Assembly: GCA_943788145.1 (NCBI GenBank)
Contig: CALSPD010000002.1
Location: 124,001 to 188,000 of the forward strand
Direction of reading: 5' to 3'
Length of the DNA: 64,000 nt
Source: an uncultured Flavobacteriales bacterium
Lineage (GTDB): Bacteria; Bacteroidota; Bacteroidia; Flavobacteriales_G; Salibacteraceae
A model generated the notes under the pieces. It saw nothing but the letters and a program-made list of their open reading frames with translations, made no database searches and was not told the DNA's origin. Below, piece by piece: positions 8,287 to 17,379 of the stretch (position 1 is its first letter; the number at the start of each line of letters is the position of its first letter). Position numbers and translations under genes: made by a program.

Positions 8287-9468
8287 ATGGGATGTACGAA
8301 TTGTAGTAGTGGAGGAGGTTGCGGAACAACGCCAGCAGGCTGTAAAAACAACGGAAATTGCGGCACAAGTGGTTGTAATCAATTGGATGTTTTTGACTGG
8401 TTGGTCGGGATGAACCACGGTCAATTTAGCGGCCCCGAGTACATTGAGGTTCGTTTTAAAAGCACACGCAAAGAGTTTTTTAAAAATTCAGATCAACTGG
8501 AATTTAATGTAGGTGACACGGTTGCTGTTGAAGCCGCGACTGGTTTTGATGTGGGGGTTGTTTCCTTGACCGGAGAATTGGTGAAATTTCAAATGCGCAA
8601 ATACGGAGTAAAAGAGGACAGTAAGGATGTCCGAAAAATCTACCGTAAAGCAACTGAATCGGATATTGAAAAGTGGAGAGAAGCGCAAAGCTTGGAGCGC
8701 GAAACCTTGGTCAAAACGCGAAAGATTATTCGCGATTTAAACTTAGGTATGAAACTCAGTGATGTAGAATATCAGGCAGATAAAAACCGAGCAACATTCT
8801 TCTATATTGCCGATGATCGCGTTGACTTTAGAGAATTGATAAAAGTGCTTGCCGATCAATTTAGAACGCGTGTTGAAATGCGCCAAATCGGAGCGAGACA
8901 AGAGGCGGGTCGTGTGGGCGGCATTGGTTCTTGTGGGCGCGAACTATGCTGTAGTACATGGCTTACTGATTTCCGAACGGTTTCGACCAACGCAGCGAGG
9001 TACCAGCAGCTTAGCATTAACCCAATGAAACTTGCAGGGCAGTGTGGTAAATTGAAGTGTTGCCTCAACTATGAGCTAGACTCCTATATGGACGCGATCA
9101 AGGATTTCCCAGACCCAAAAATTAAATTGAAGACAAAACAAGGCATCGCTTTTCATCAAAAAAGCGACATTTTCAAGGGGATGATGTGGTATTCATATTC
9201 CAGCGCACCCAATGAGTTTATTCCAATGAAAATCGACCGGGTCAAGGAAGTTATAGCCCTAAATCAAGACGGAAAAGACGTAGAAGATTTAAAAGGATTC
9301 AGCTTCATCGAAGCAGTTATCGATGAGCCGTCTTATGAAAATGTTGTTGGCCAAGACGAATTAACACGATTTGATAAAAAAGCCGGCAGCTCAAACAAAA
9401 GCAAAAGTCGAAACAAGAATAAAAACCGCAATCGCAACAAACCGCGCCCAAAGAAAAAGAGCGAATGA
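8287..9468 (+). CDS. ricT: PSP1-domain protein, RicT (YaaT)-like
   Basis: RicT (YaaT) proteins carry a PSP1 domain; in Bacillus subtilis RicT works with RicA and RicF in an iron-sulfur-binding complex affecting RNase Y processing. The product (393 residues from MGCTNCSSGGGCG) opens with a Cys/Gly-rich head holding seven Cys in the first 35 residues. The PSP1 core follows, with GIGSCGRELCCSTWL and QCGKLKCCLNYE at about 215-265, the conserved Cys motifs of the family. The last 30 residues are a basic, Asn/Lys/Arg-rich tail, suggesting nucleic-acid contact. It starts 19 bases after a two-part promoter and overlaps gldH by 4 bases. The Bacteroidota function is not established. Confidence 0.93.
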   Translation: MGCTNCSSGGGCGTTPAGCKNNGNCGTSGCNQLDVFDWLVGMNHGQFSGPEYIEVRFKSTRKEFFKNSDQLEFNVGDTVAVEAATGFDVGVVSLTGELVKFQMRKYGVKEDSKDVRKIYRKATESDIEKWREAQSLERETLVKTRKIIRDLNLGMKLSDVEYQADKNRATFFYIADDRVDFRELIKVLADQFRTRVEMRQIGARQEAGRVGGIGSCGRELCCSTWLTDFRTVSTNAARYQQLSINPMKLAGQCGKLKCCLNYELDSYMDAIKDFPDPKIKLKTKQGIAFHQKSDIFKGMMWYSYSSAPNEFIPMKIDRVKEVIALNQDGKDVEDLKGFSFIEAVIDEPSYENVVGQDELTRFDKKAGSSNKSKSRNKNKNRNRNKPRPKKKSE

Positions 9469-9935
9469 TGCGGAAGCTGATTTTCATAGGAACGATAGCT
9501 GTCGCGCTGCTTAATTCTTGCAAGACAGATGCTTTATTAAACGAAACACGCGAGGTTCCAAATAGCCAATGGGTTTATGAAAACACTGCGTTGTTTTCCG
9601 CAGATGTCGTTGATACGTTGCAGCCGTATAACTATTTCATCCAAGTCAGACATAGTGGCGATTACGCCTATCGCAACCTCATCCTGTACTTCAAAACCTA
9701 TTATCCGAACAACACTTATATCGTAGATACGGTCGATTGTCCCCTTGCAGAACCAAATGGAAAATGGATAGGAACAGGCATAGGCGACTTGCTTGATAAC
9801 CGGATTATGTTTAAAATAAATCAGCGGTTTCCTATTGCGGGCAGCTATAACTTCGAACTTCAGCACGCCATGAGACCCGACACCATTCACGAAATTTATG
9901 ATGTCGGTTTGCTTATTGAATCTGCGAAAAACTAA
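9465..9935 (+). CDS. gldH: Gliding motility lipoprotein GldH
   Basis: GldH is an outer-membrane-associated lipoprotein needed for gliding in Flavobacterium johnsoniae. The 156-residue product has a lipoprotein signal (MMRKLIFIGTIAVALLNSC) and the family pattern: VPNSQWVYENTALF, then YNYFIQVRHSGDYAYRNL, PNGKWIGTGIGDLLDN, and FELQHAMRPD before DVGLLIE. Start at 9465 or 9468 (two adjacent ATGs); ATGA overlaps the ricT stop, so the two are coupled. Its place between ricT and a PBP1A gene is a familiar Bacteroidota arrangement. It supports a gliding or type IX secretion lineage, although gldH also occurs in non-motile species. Confidence 0.92.
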   Translation: MMRKLIFIGTIAVALLNSCKTDALLNETREVPNSQWVYENTALFSADVVDTLQPYNYFIQVRHSGDYAYRNLILYFKTYYPNNTYIVDTVDCPLAEPNGKWIGTGIGDLLDNRIMFKINQRFPIAGSYNFELQHAMRPDTIHEIYDVGLLIESAKN

Positions 9936-9952
9936 TTTGTCACCCGTTTGAA

Positions 9953-12364
9953 ATGAAGAAGTACGTCATTTGGTTTTGGTCTCTCGTTTTTATTGGTCTA
10001 TTCAGCATGATAATGCTGTTTGTGGCTGCCGACTTGGGTTGGCTCGGACCAATGCCTAGTGTAGAAGACTTACAAAACCCGAAAAGCGATTTAGCTAGCG
10101 AAATTTACAGCGAAGACGGAAAGGTTTTGGGATCTTATTTCTATCAAAACAGGACCAATGCTCATTATCAAGATATTTCTCAATATTTAATTCAGGCCCT
10201 AGTCGCCACTGAGGATGAGCGTTACAGAGAACACCCAGGAATTGACTTTTGGAGTACCATTCGAGCGGTGGTTTTTTTAGGAAAACGAGGCGGAGGGAGC
10301 ACCATAACCCAACAGCTGGCCAAAATGGTTTTTACGGAAAAACGCTCGAACAACCTGCTGAAGGCCATTGCACAAAAAATCCAAGAATATGTGATAGCCG
10401 CAAAGCTTGAGCGCTATTATACAAAGGAGGAAATCTTAGCTATGTATTACAATCGCTTCGACTTCATTCATAATGCCGTAGGTATTAATTCGGCTGCACG
10501 CGTTTACTTCAACACAACACCAGATTCATTAAAAATTCACCAAGCGGCCATGTTGGCTGGAATGGCAAAAAACCCATCGCTTTTTGATCCCATCAAGCGG
10601 CCGGACACTACGATGCACCGGAGAAATGTTGTATTCTATCAAATGATGCGTAATGAGTTGATTAACCGACTTGAGTTTGACTCTTTGAAAGAATTACCGC
10701 TCGATTTAGATTATCAAGTCGTTGACCACAGCGAGGGGATAGCAACCTATTTTAGGGAAGCATTGCGCCAAAAATTGGCCGAAATATTGAACGAGAAAAA
10801 ACCTGGAACGGGTGAATATATTGTGGCAAAGCCTAATGGCGAACGATATAACGTCTATTCGGACGGGCTTAAAATTTACACGACCATCAATAGCCGGATG
10901 CAGGAATATGGCGAATACGCTATGGAGCGCTACCTGAAGGAACACCTTCAGCCAGCTTTTACAAAAGAATTGAAGAAGAGGAGTAATTTTCCTTTTGCCC
11001 ATTTATCTGAGGAGCAAGCCGAAGAGGTTATGACAACGGCACGAAAGCGGACCGAACGCTATCGTGTCATGACGGGTGTCGAGTGTCATCATTGCCATAG
11101 ACGCGGAGATTATGTTTCAAAAGAATCAATTGAAGGAGTCGATTATTGGATTTGTGCCGCTCCCGAATGTGGCGAGCCTGAAAAGCTACGAGTCGTTGCT
11201 TCAGACTCTATAGATATCGTGTTTGACACACCCAGAGAAATGAAGGTCTTTTCATGGAAAGGATCATTGGACACAACCCTATCACCAAACGACTCTATTC
11301 GATATTATAAAAGCTTTTTGCAATCGGGGCTTATGAGCTTAGATCCGCACACAGGCCACATAAAGGCTTGGGTTGGAGGAATTAACCAGCATTATTTCGC
11401 TTATGACCACGTTCAAACCGCAAAACGGCAGGTGGGATCTACGTTCAAACCCTTTGTTTACGCCTTAGCCCTCGAGGCGGGTATTTCAGCCTGCCACATG
11501 ATACCAGACATTCAATATTGCTTTAGAAAGGATGACCATGGTTTATTGAAAGACTGGTGTCCACAAAATGCTGGGGGTTATTCAGGGGAATTAGTTTCTC
11601 TTAAATATGGTCTTGCCAATTCGATGAACAACATTACGGCTTGGGTTATGACACGGTTTTCACCACAAGCTGCCGTAGAATATGCACATCGATGTGGAAT
11701 TGAATCCTTCATTGACCCGGTTCCCGCGTTAGCGCTGGGTGTTGCAGATATTAGTTTGTTTGAAATGGTTAATGCATACAGCACCTTCGCCAATAAAGGC
11801 ATGCGCATGGATCCCGCTTATTTATTGCGCATAGAAGACAACACAGGCGCTATCATATATGAGACAGAGCAAGACATCAAGGAAGTGATGAGTGAGGAAA
11901 CGGCCTTTAAGATGATAGACATTATGAAAGGTGTTACCGAAGGTGAACGAGGGCCGGATGGAAAAAAAGTAGGTACCGCAATTCGAATGCGCGGAGCCGC
12001 CACTGACTCTAGACCTTATGCGGGTATTCCTTACAGCACACAAATTGCTGGAAAAACAGGAACAACTCAAGGGAATAGCGATGGTTGGTTTATGGGTGTA
12101 GTGCCCGACTTAGTTACCGGAGTGTGGGTTGGAGCGGAAGACAGAAGCGTTCGGTTTTTAAGCACCAACTTGGGGCAAGGAGCAAATACTGCCCTTCCTA
12201 TTTGGTGTTATTACATGCACAAAGTGTGGAAGGATAAACGCTTAGGCATAACGCAGCGGCCATTCGACACACCTGAAAGCCTCAAAAATGTTAATTTCGA
12301 TTGCGACCTTTCAGGTGGAAACACCGACCAATTTGGAGGGGGCAAAAAACCTCTATTTGATTAA
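9953..12364 (+). CDS. mrcA: Penicillin-binding protein 1A with a four-Cys insertion
   Basis: This bifunctional enzyme polymerises glycan strands and cross-links peptides in the periplasm. It has 803 residues: one N-terminal membrane segment (about 5-27), then a family 51 glycosyltransferase domain with [13 protein letters not shown] and [14 protein letters not shown], then a transpeptidase domain with the active-site GSTFKPF (Ser near 496), SMNNITAW (SxN) and [13 protein letters not shown] (KTG). Between the domains, residues 378-406 hold C-x2-C-x19-C-x4-C (ECHHC ... WICAAPEC), which looks like a zinc ribbon and is not part of standard PBP1A proteins. It lies 17 bases behind gldH and 5 bases ahead of the CoA-transferase genes. 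Confidence 0.96.
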   Translation: MKKYVIWFWSLVFIGLFSMIMLFVAADLGWLGPMPSVEDLQNPKSDLASEIYSEDGKVLGSYFYQNRTNAHYQDISQYLIQALVATEDERYREHPGIDFWSTIRAVVFLGKRGGGSTITQQLAKMVFTEKRSNNLLKAIAQKIQEYVIAAKLERYYTKEEILAMYYNRFDFIHNAVGINSAARVYFNTTPDSLKIHQAAMLAGMAKNPSLFDPIKRPDTTMHRRNVVFYQMMRNELINRLEFDSLKELPLDLDYQVVDHSEGIATYFREALRQKLAEILNEKKPGTGEYIVAKPNGERYNVYSDGLKIYTTINSRMQEYGEYAMERYLKEHLQPAFTKELKKRSNFPFAHLSEEQAEEVMTTARKRTERYRVMTGVECHHCHRRGDYVSKESIEGVDYWICAAPECGEPEKLRVVASDSIDIVFDTPREMKVFSWKGSLDTTLSPNDSIRYYKSFLQSGLMSLDPHTGHIKAWVGGINQHYFAYDHVQTAKRQVGSTFKPFVYALALEAGISACHMIPDIQYCFRKDDHGLLKDWCPQNAGGYSGELVSLKYGLANSMNNITAWVMTRFSPQAAVEYAHRCGIESFIDPVPALALGVADISLFEMVNAYSTFANKGMRMDPAYLLRIEDNTGAIIYETEQDIKEVMSEETAFKMIDIMKGVTEGERGPDGKKVGTAIRMRGAATDSRPYAGIPYSTQIAGKTGTTQGNSDGWFMGVVPDLVTGVWVGAEDRSVRFLSTNLGQGANTALPIWCYYMHKVWKDKRLGITQRPFDTPESLKNVNFDCDLSGGNTDQFGGGKKPLFD

Positions 12365-12369
12365 AAACT

Positions 12370-13077
12370 ATGGCATTAAACAAAGTAGTCGCCAACGCAG
12401 AAGAGGCAATTCGTGGAATAGAAGACAATATGACCGTCATGTTTGGCGGCTTTGGTCTAAGTGGAATTCCTGAAAACTCCATCGTGGCTCTTCGGAAAAA
12501 TGGCGCGAAAGGACTGACCTGTATATCAAACAATGCTGGAGTCGATGGCTTTGGATTGGGTGTTCTATTAGAAACACGGCAAGTCAAAAAGATGATATCG
12601 TCTTATGTGGGCGAAAACGAAGAATTTGAGCGGCAAATGTTGAGCGGAGAGCTCGAAGTGGACCTAATTCCTCAGGGCACCTTGGCAGAGCGATGTCGAG
12701 CCGCGGGTGCAGGAATACCGGCCTTCTATACCCCAGCTGGATATGGAACCGAAGTAGCCTTGGGCAAGGAAGTTCGTTGGTTTAACGGAAAACCCCATTT
12801 GTTAGAACAGGCTTTTGATGCGTCCTTTGCCTTTGTGAAAGCATGGAAGGGCGACACAGCTGGAAATCTAGTGTATAAAGGCACTTCTCGAAACTTTAAC
12901 CATGCTATGTCAATGGCAGGAAAGGTGACGGTTGCAGAGGTCGAAGAACTGGTTGAAGTAGGCGAATTAGACCCAAACGAAATTCACACGCCAGGCATTT
13001 TTATACAGCGCATTTACAAAGGCGAACGATTTGAAAAACGGATCGAGCAACGCACAGTAAGAAAAAAAGAAGCATAG
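12370..13077 (+). CDS. scoA: 3-oxoacid CoA-transferase subunit A
   Basis: With subunit B this enzyme moves CoA from succinyl-CoA to acetoacetate, or the reverse, in ketone-body and short-chain acid use. The 235 residues match the alpha subunit: the glycine-rich start [16 protein letters not shown], a CoA-binding [34 protein letters not shown], and [20 protein letters not shown]. No membrane or signal segment. It is followed at once by subunit B: the TAG stop touches the next ATG. Grouping behind PBP1A is probably operon packing and not a functional link. Confidence 0.96.
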   Translation: MALNKVVANAEEAIRGIEDNMTVMFGGFGLSGIPENSIVALRKNGAKGLTCISNNAGVDGFGLGVLLETRQVKKMISSYVGENEEFERQMLSGELEVDLIPQGTLAERCRAAGAGIPAFYTPAGYGTEVALGKEVRWFNGKPHLLEQAFDASFAFVKAWKGDTAGNLVYKGTSRNFNHAMSMAGKVTVAEVEELVEVGELDPNEIHTPGIFIQRIYKGERFEKRIEQRTVRKKEA

Positions 13078-13734
13078 ATGGGACTTGATAAAAATGGAAT
13101 TGCACAGCGCATTGCGCAGGAATTGCAAAATGGGTTTTATGTCAACCTTGGCATAGGCATACCAACTTTGGTGGCCAACTACATTCCTAAAGGAATCGAT
13201 GTGGAATTTCAATCGGAAAATGGCATGCTTGGCATGGGTCCCTTTCCTTTTGAGGGTGAAGAAAGCGCGGATTTGATCAATGCGGGAAAGCAAACGATAA
13301 CCGCACTACCCGGGGCTGTGTTTTTTGATTCGGCCACAAGTTTTGCCATGATTCGAGGTCAACATGTTCATCTAACAGTTTTGGGCGCCATGGAAGTGAG
13401 CGATCAAGGGGACATTGCCAACTGGAAAATCCCGGGTTATATGGTGAAAGGAATGGGAGGCGCTATGGATCTAGTCGCTTCTGCTAAAAACATTATCGTG
13501 GCCATGATGCACACAAATAAAAAAGGCGAATCCAAGCTTTTAAGACAATGCACCTTGCCATTGACAGGTACAAAATGCGTCACAAAGGTGGTTACCGATT
13601 TGGCCGTTTTGGAAATCACACCAAAAGGATTTTTGCTTTTGGAGCGCGCCCCGGGTGTTAGCGTTGAGCAAATAAAAAACGCCACAGAAGGACGACTCAT
13701 CATAGAAGGCGATGTGCCTGAAATGAAGCTTTAA
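13078..13734 (+). CDS. scoB: 3-oxoacid CoA-transferase subunit B
   Basis: The beta subunit carries the catalytic Glu that forms the glutamyl-CoA thioester. The 218 residues show NLGIGIPTLVANYIP near 25-40, then the active-site context FQSENGMLGMGPFP with Glu at about residue 46 of the SENG motif, and the family pattern GAMEVSDQGDIANWKIPG and VKGMGGAMDL. It starts directly after the subunit A stop, which implies coupled translation and equal amounts of both chains. No terminator is seen before the next gene. Confidence 0.96.
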   Translation: MGLDKNGIAQRIAQELQNGFYVNLGIGIPTLVANYIPKGIDVEFQSENGMLGMGPFPFEGEESADLINAGKQTITALPGAVFFDSATSFAMIRGQHVHLTVLGAMEVSDQGDIANWKIPGYMVKGMGGAMDLVASAKNIIVAMMHTNKKGESKLLRQCTLPLTGTKCVTKVVTDLAVLEITPKGFLLLERAPGVSVEQIKNATEGRLIIEGDVPEMKL

Positions 13735-13746
13735 CTTCTCCTCCGA

Positions 13747-14769
13747 ATGATCTTAATTACTGGAGCAACTGGAATAGTTGGATCACACATACTTGCCGAT
13801 TTGTTAGCCCAAAATAAACGCGTTCGGGCAATGGTTAGGTCGGAGTCAAATCGACAGGCCATCGAACAGCTTATCCGATTTCGCAAGCTCGACACAACCA
13901 ACCTATTCTATGTAATTGGCGATGTGCTTGACCCAGCATCGATTCAAGAGGCTATGCTAGGCTGTACGGAAGTCTATCACTGCGCAGCCCGAATTTCGTT
14001 TCGACCAAAAGACAAGAATATGCTCTTTGAAACGAACGTACATGGAACGGCCAATGTGGTTGACGCGTGCTTAAACGAGGGAATCGAAATGCTTTGTTAC
14101 ATAAGCTCCACCACGGCCCTTGGAGATCAAACGATAGAGGGTAAATTAAAAGAAGAAAGCATTTGGGTCTCGGATAAAGGAAGGTCGGGTTATAGTATAA
14201 GCAAACGTTATTCGGAGCTGGAAGTCTGGCGTGGAAAACAAGAAGGATTGAATGCTGTAATTGTAAATCCGGGAATTGTTATAGGCGCTGGAAATTGGGG
14301 AGAGAGTAGCACAAGCATCATTCTTACTTGCGAAAACGGGATGCGGTTTTTTCCCTCAGGGTCAAACGGTTTTGTTGCCGCAACGGATGTTGCAAAGTTT
14401 TGTATTGAAAGCATGGCCACGGGCCGATTTGATCAACGCTACGTACTAATTGGAGAAAATGTAAGCTATAAAAGGCTGTTTTCAAGCATAACTGGGGAGT
14501 TTGGATCCCCTGCCCCAAAATTTGCCCTTTCAAAGATGATTGCTGAACCTGCTCGAATGGTATTAAGAGCGCTTGATTTAATCGGAATCAACCCGTTTAC
14601 CATGACAAGTGAAAACCTAGATTCGGCTTATCGAAAGGTGGTATACAACAATGAAAGGGCAAAAAAAACAGGGTTTTCCTTTCGTTTAATTGATGACGCT
14701 ATAAAGGAGACGATTGCAATTTATCGATCGGAGAAAAAGTCTATTTCGTTGGCTCAGGGGCCACTTTGA
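13747..14769 (+). CDS. NAD-dependent epimerase/dehydratase family protein
   Basis: An extended short-chain dehydrogenase of 340 residues. The NAD(P)-binding GATGIVGSHIL is at 5-15, and the catalytic Tyr-Lys pair lies in GYSISKRYSELE near residue 140. CYISSTTALGD supplies the active-site Ser/Thr. The substrate cannot be read from the sequence; the family includes sugar-nucleotide epimerases and dihydroflavonol-4-reductase-like enzymes, and this member looks closest to the latter broad group. It starts 12 bases after scoB and converges with a 29-base overlap on the DUF4296 gene. This epimerase next to pyrC and a glycosyltransferase is a recurrent Bacteroidota gene order. Confidence 0.9.
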   Translation: MILITGATGIVGSHILADLLAQNKRVRAMVRSESNRQAIEQLIRFRKLDTTNLFYVIGDVLDPASIQEAMLGCTEVYHCAARISFRPKDKNMLFETNVHGTANVVDACLNEGIEMLCYISSTTALGDQTIEGKLKEESIWVSDKGRSGYSISKRYSELEVWRGKQEGLNAVIVNPGIVIGAGNWGESSTSIILTCENGMRFFPSGSNGFVAATDVAKFCIESMATGRFDQRYVLIGENVSYKRLFSSITGEFGSPAPKFALSKMIAEPARMVLRALDLIGINPFTMTSENLDSAYRKVVYNNERAKKTGFSFRLIDDAIKETIAIYRSEKKSISLAQGPL

Positions 14770-15130
14770 CTTCTTCCTTTTCCGGGTGCTTTGATTTATA
14801 TTCAGCTATTCGAGTGCTTAATAAATTCATAGCTTCATCATGAAGGGTCTGCATTTCCACATAATCTTCCATGTAGAATTTCATACTTCTATCGAAATGC
14901 GCTTTGCTAACGCCAATGCTGTCAAAAAAATTCTGTTGCTCGACAATGATAAAGTCGGTTAGTTTCTTCTGCTTTGCTTCTCGGTGTTGAAATTTTGCAT
15001 TAAGCACCTGAAGTTCAGCTAGAATAAAGGACATGCTATCTTCGCTGAGAACGTTTGTTGGTCTCAACCGTTCGTCTTTCGAACCGCAAGAAACAAGGAA
15101 AAGCACAAGAAACAAGTACGAATACCTCAC
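14741..15130 (-). CDS. DUF4296 lipoprotein
   Basis: A 129-residue lipoprotein (MRYSYLFLVLFLVSCGSKDE) of the DUF4296 family, recognisable from LSEDSMSFILAELQVLNAKF and FDSIGVSKAHFDRSMKFYMED, helical and charged. Function unknown. In Bacteroidota it usually follows dihydroorotase, as here, where it overlaps the pyrC stop by 4 bases. It ends with a Lys/Glu/Pro tail that overlaps the convergent epimerase gene. Confidence 0.88.
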   Translation of the reverse strand: MRYSYLFLVLFLVSCGSKDERLRPTNVLSEDSMSFILAELQVLNAKFQHREAKQKKLTDFIIVEQQNFFDSIGVSKAHFDRSMKFYMEDYVEMQTLHDEAMNLLSTRIAEYKSKHPEKEEVKVAPEPTK

Positions 15131-16470
15131 CTTGAGAAAGTTAACGCCAGTCCAGTCCTTGATTCGTCAAAACCATTTCCGTCAAAGACCTTTCGGCCAT
15201 TGATAAATGTGCTATGAATGGATGATGAGAAGTTGTGGCCCTCAAAAGGCGACCACCCGCATTTATAAAGCAGAGACTCACGTGTAACTGAGGTCGATTT
15301 TTTAGGATCGATTAACACCAAATCAGCAAAATATCCAGGTCGGATATAGCCTCGCTGTTCAATTTGGAAACACTCAGCTACAGCATGACTCATTTTTTCG
15401 ACCATTCGTTCTAGACTGATTTTGCCTTGATTCACAAAATCCATCATAGCTAAGACAGAGTGCTGTACGAGCGGCCCGCCAGATGGGGCGTTCCAATAAT
15501 TATCAGATTTTTCTTCTATGGTATGTGGTGCATGATCGGTGGCGATCACATCGATTCGATTGTCCAATAGTGCTTGCCAAATTCCCGCTCTATCTTCAGA
15601 TGTTTTTACGGCAGGATTCCATTTGATATTGGCGCCCTTTGTGGCATAGTCGCTATCGCTAAACCAGAGGTGATGAATGCAGGCCTCGGCTGTAATGCGC
15701 TTGTCCTTTAAGGGAATATCATTCGTGAAAAGCTCGGCTTCTCGCCTGGTGCTAATGTGTAGAATGTGTAAACGTGTGTCGTGTTTTTTAGCGAGTGCCA
15801 CAGCTGCGCTGGAAGACTTATAACAAGCCTCTGCACTTCGAATGATGGGGTGTTTGTCAAAAGACATTCCATCCCCATATTTTTCATGAAAAGCTTTTAG
15901 GTTGGCTCGAATAATTCCCTCGTCTTCACAATGCGTGGCGATAAGCATTTTTGTTTTTGCAAAAATGTTAGATAGGGTTTGCTCATTATCTACGAGCATA
16001 TTCCCTGTAGATGAACCCATAAATATTTTGACCCCGCAAACATTGCGCTGATCTGTAGCCAAGACTTGATCGAGATTGTCATTGGTTGCGCCAAAGAAAA
16101 AGGAATGATTGGCAAGTGAACACGCTGACGCGCGATCAAACTTTTTCTCCAATTCCTTTTGAGTCGTGGTTTGAGGGTTAGTATTTGGCATTTCCATGAA
16201 ACTCGTAACTCCTCCCGCAACGGCAGCCTTAGCTTCCGTGTAGATTTCTCCTTTTTGCGTTAGTCCGGGTTCGCGAAAATGGACTTGATCGTCAATGGCG
16301 CCAGGTATTAATATCAATCCTGTTGCATCAATTATTGCTACATCGTCAATCGGTGGTGTGTTTTCCTGATTGAAAACCGCCTCAATTCGAGGGCCATCTA
16401 TCAACACACTCCCCACAAAGGACTTCCCCTCATTAACGATAGTCGTGTTTTGTATTAAGGTTTTGCTCAT
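15127..16470 (-). CDS. pyrC: Dihydroorotase
   Basis: Dihydroorotase closes carbamoyl-aspartate to dihydroorotate in pyrimidine synthesis. The 447 residues match the class I type: DDQVHFREPGL at about 60-70, carboxylated-Lys context KIFMGSSTGNM, THCEDE, HILHIST and IATDHAPHT. The usual first metal His of HxH is Gln here (QVH), which I believe is typical for the Bacteroidota subgroup and not a defect. It overlaps the upstream glycosyltransferase and the downstream DUF4296 gene by 4 bases each, so the three genes form a tightly coupled operon. Confidence 0.96.
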   Translation of the reverse strand: MSKTLIQNTTIVNEGKSFVGSVLIDGPRIEAVFNQENTPPIDDVAIIDATGLILIPGAIDDQVHFREPGLTQKGEIYTEAKAAVAGGVTSFMEMPNTNPQTTTQKELEKKFDRASACSLANHSFFFGATNDNLDQVLATDQRNVCGVKIFMGSSTGNMLVDNEQTLSNIFAKTKMLIATHCEDEGIIRANLKAFHEKYGDGMSFDKHPIIRSAEACYKSSSAAVALAKKHDTRLHILHISTRREAELFTNDIPLKDKRITAEACIHHLWFSDSDYATKGANIKWNPAVKTSEDRAGIWQALLDNRIDVIATDHAPHTIEEKSDNYWNAPSGGPLVQHSVLAMMDFVNQGKISLERMVEKMSHAVAECFQIEQRGYIRPGYFADLVLIDPKKSTSVTRESLLYKCGWSPFEGHNFSSSIHSTFINGRKVFDGNGFDESRTGLALTFSR

Positions 16471-17177
16471 ATGTTTACGCGCATTTGAAGCACGCCAATT
16501 ATGGCTTCTTTGAATATTCCGCCACTCATTTTTGAGGAACCCGCAATTCGATCGGTAAAGGTGATGGGCACCTCAACGATTTTGAATTTTTTCCTCCATG
16601 CGCGATATTTCATTTCGATTTGAAAGGCATATCCAATGAATTGAACGTTATCTAAATCCAATGTTTCGAGCACGATTCTTCGATAACACTTAAAGCCGGC
16701 TGTCGTGTCTTTTACATTCATCCAAAGCACCATGCGCACATAAACAGATGCAAAATAAGACATGAGAATGCGCCCCACGGGCCAGTTTTCTACTCGCCCA
16801 CCTTTTGTATATCTTGAGCCGATGGCCACATCTGCTTCGCCTTCTTTTGCTGCTTCATAAAGGCGGACTAAATCATCGGGGTTGTGTGAAAAGTCGCAAT
16901 CCATTTCAAAAAAGAAAAGATATGTGCGCTTTAAACCCCATTTAAAACCGTGAATGTAGGCCGTTCCTAGGCCAAGCTTGCCGGAACGCTCTTCGATAAA
17001 GAGACGATCAGGAAACTCAACCATCAGTCGTTTAACGATATTAGACGTACCATCAGGTGATCCATCGTCAACAATCAATAAGTCAAATGCCTTTGGAAGC
17101 GAAAACACTTTTCGAACCATGTTCTCTATGTTTTCCTTCTCGTTATATGTCGGTATGATTACAAGTGCTTCTGCCAC
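16467..17177 (-). CDS. Polyprenol-phosphate mannosyltransferase-like glycosyltransferase (GT2)
   Basis: A family 2 glycosyltransferase of 236 residues resembling dolichol-phosphate mannose synthase, which moves a sugar from a nucleotide donor to a polyprenyl phosphate. The nucleotide-binding IIPTYNEKENIENMV and LIVDDGSPDGT are near the N-terminus, and EMDCDFSHNPDDL gives the DxD-like metal site. IGSRYTKGGRVENWP and AGFKCYRR follow. No membrane anchor at the C-terminus, as in short bacterial forms. The start codon is GTG. A near -7 element (TATCTTCG) lies at 17197-17204 on the same strand. It may supply sugar for O-glycosylation or envelope glycans, which is inference. Confidence 0.92.
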   Translation of the reverse strand: MAEALVIIPTYNEKENIENMVRKVFSLPKAFDLLIVDDGSPDGTSNIVKRLMVEFPDRLFIEERSGKLGLGTAYIHGFKWGLKRTYLFFFEMDCDFSHNPDDLVRLYEAAKEGEADVAIGSRYTKGGRVENWPVGRILMSYFASVYVRMVLWMNVKDTTAGFKCYRRIVLETLDLDNVQFIGYAFQIEMKYRAWRKKFKIVEVPITFTDRIAGSSKMSGGIFKEAIIGVLQMRVNI

Positions 17178-17313
17178 AATGGATTTTCAAGTCGGGCGAA
17201 GATAATTTTGAAAATTGACAAATGAAGCTTTAGATCGATGCCTTAAGAAATAATACCATTTCTTCAATTTTGACCATTTGGTATGGGGCTTATCAAGACT
17301 TACAAGGTAATGT

Positions 17314-17346
17314 TTTGTTTTAGTGACGATTAATTCGATAAATTTG
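17314..17346 (+). promoter_or_regulatory. Two-part promoter of the first tandem sorting-domain protein
   Basis: TTTG at 17314-17317, a 21-base spacer, then TAAATTTG at 17339-17346, both exact matches to the Bacteroidota -33/-7 layout. The ATG follows at 17380. Confidence 0.6.
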
Positions 17347-17379
17347 GGTTCAATCAGGATAAACCTAATCTTACAACCC

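Noticed and set aside
15127-16470. Loss of the first metal His in dihydroorotase (QVHFR)
   Set aside because: I believe this Gln form is normal for the Bacteroidota subgroup; the rest of the active site is complete.
17203-17210. TAATTTTG as an extra promoter toward the tandem sorting-domain gene
   Set aside because: It is 170 bases from the ATG, while a better two-part promoter lies at 17314-17346; an 8-mer with four fixed pairs is expected by chance at this rate in AT-rich gaps.
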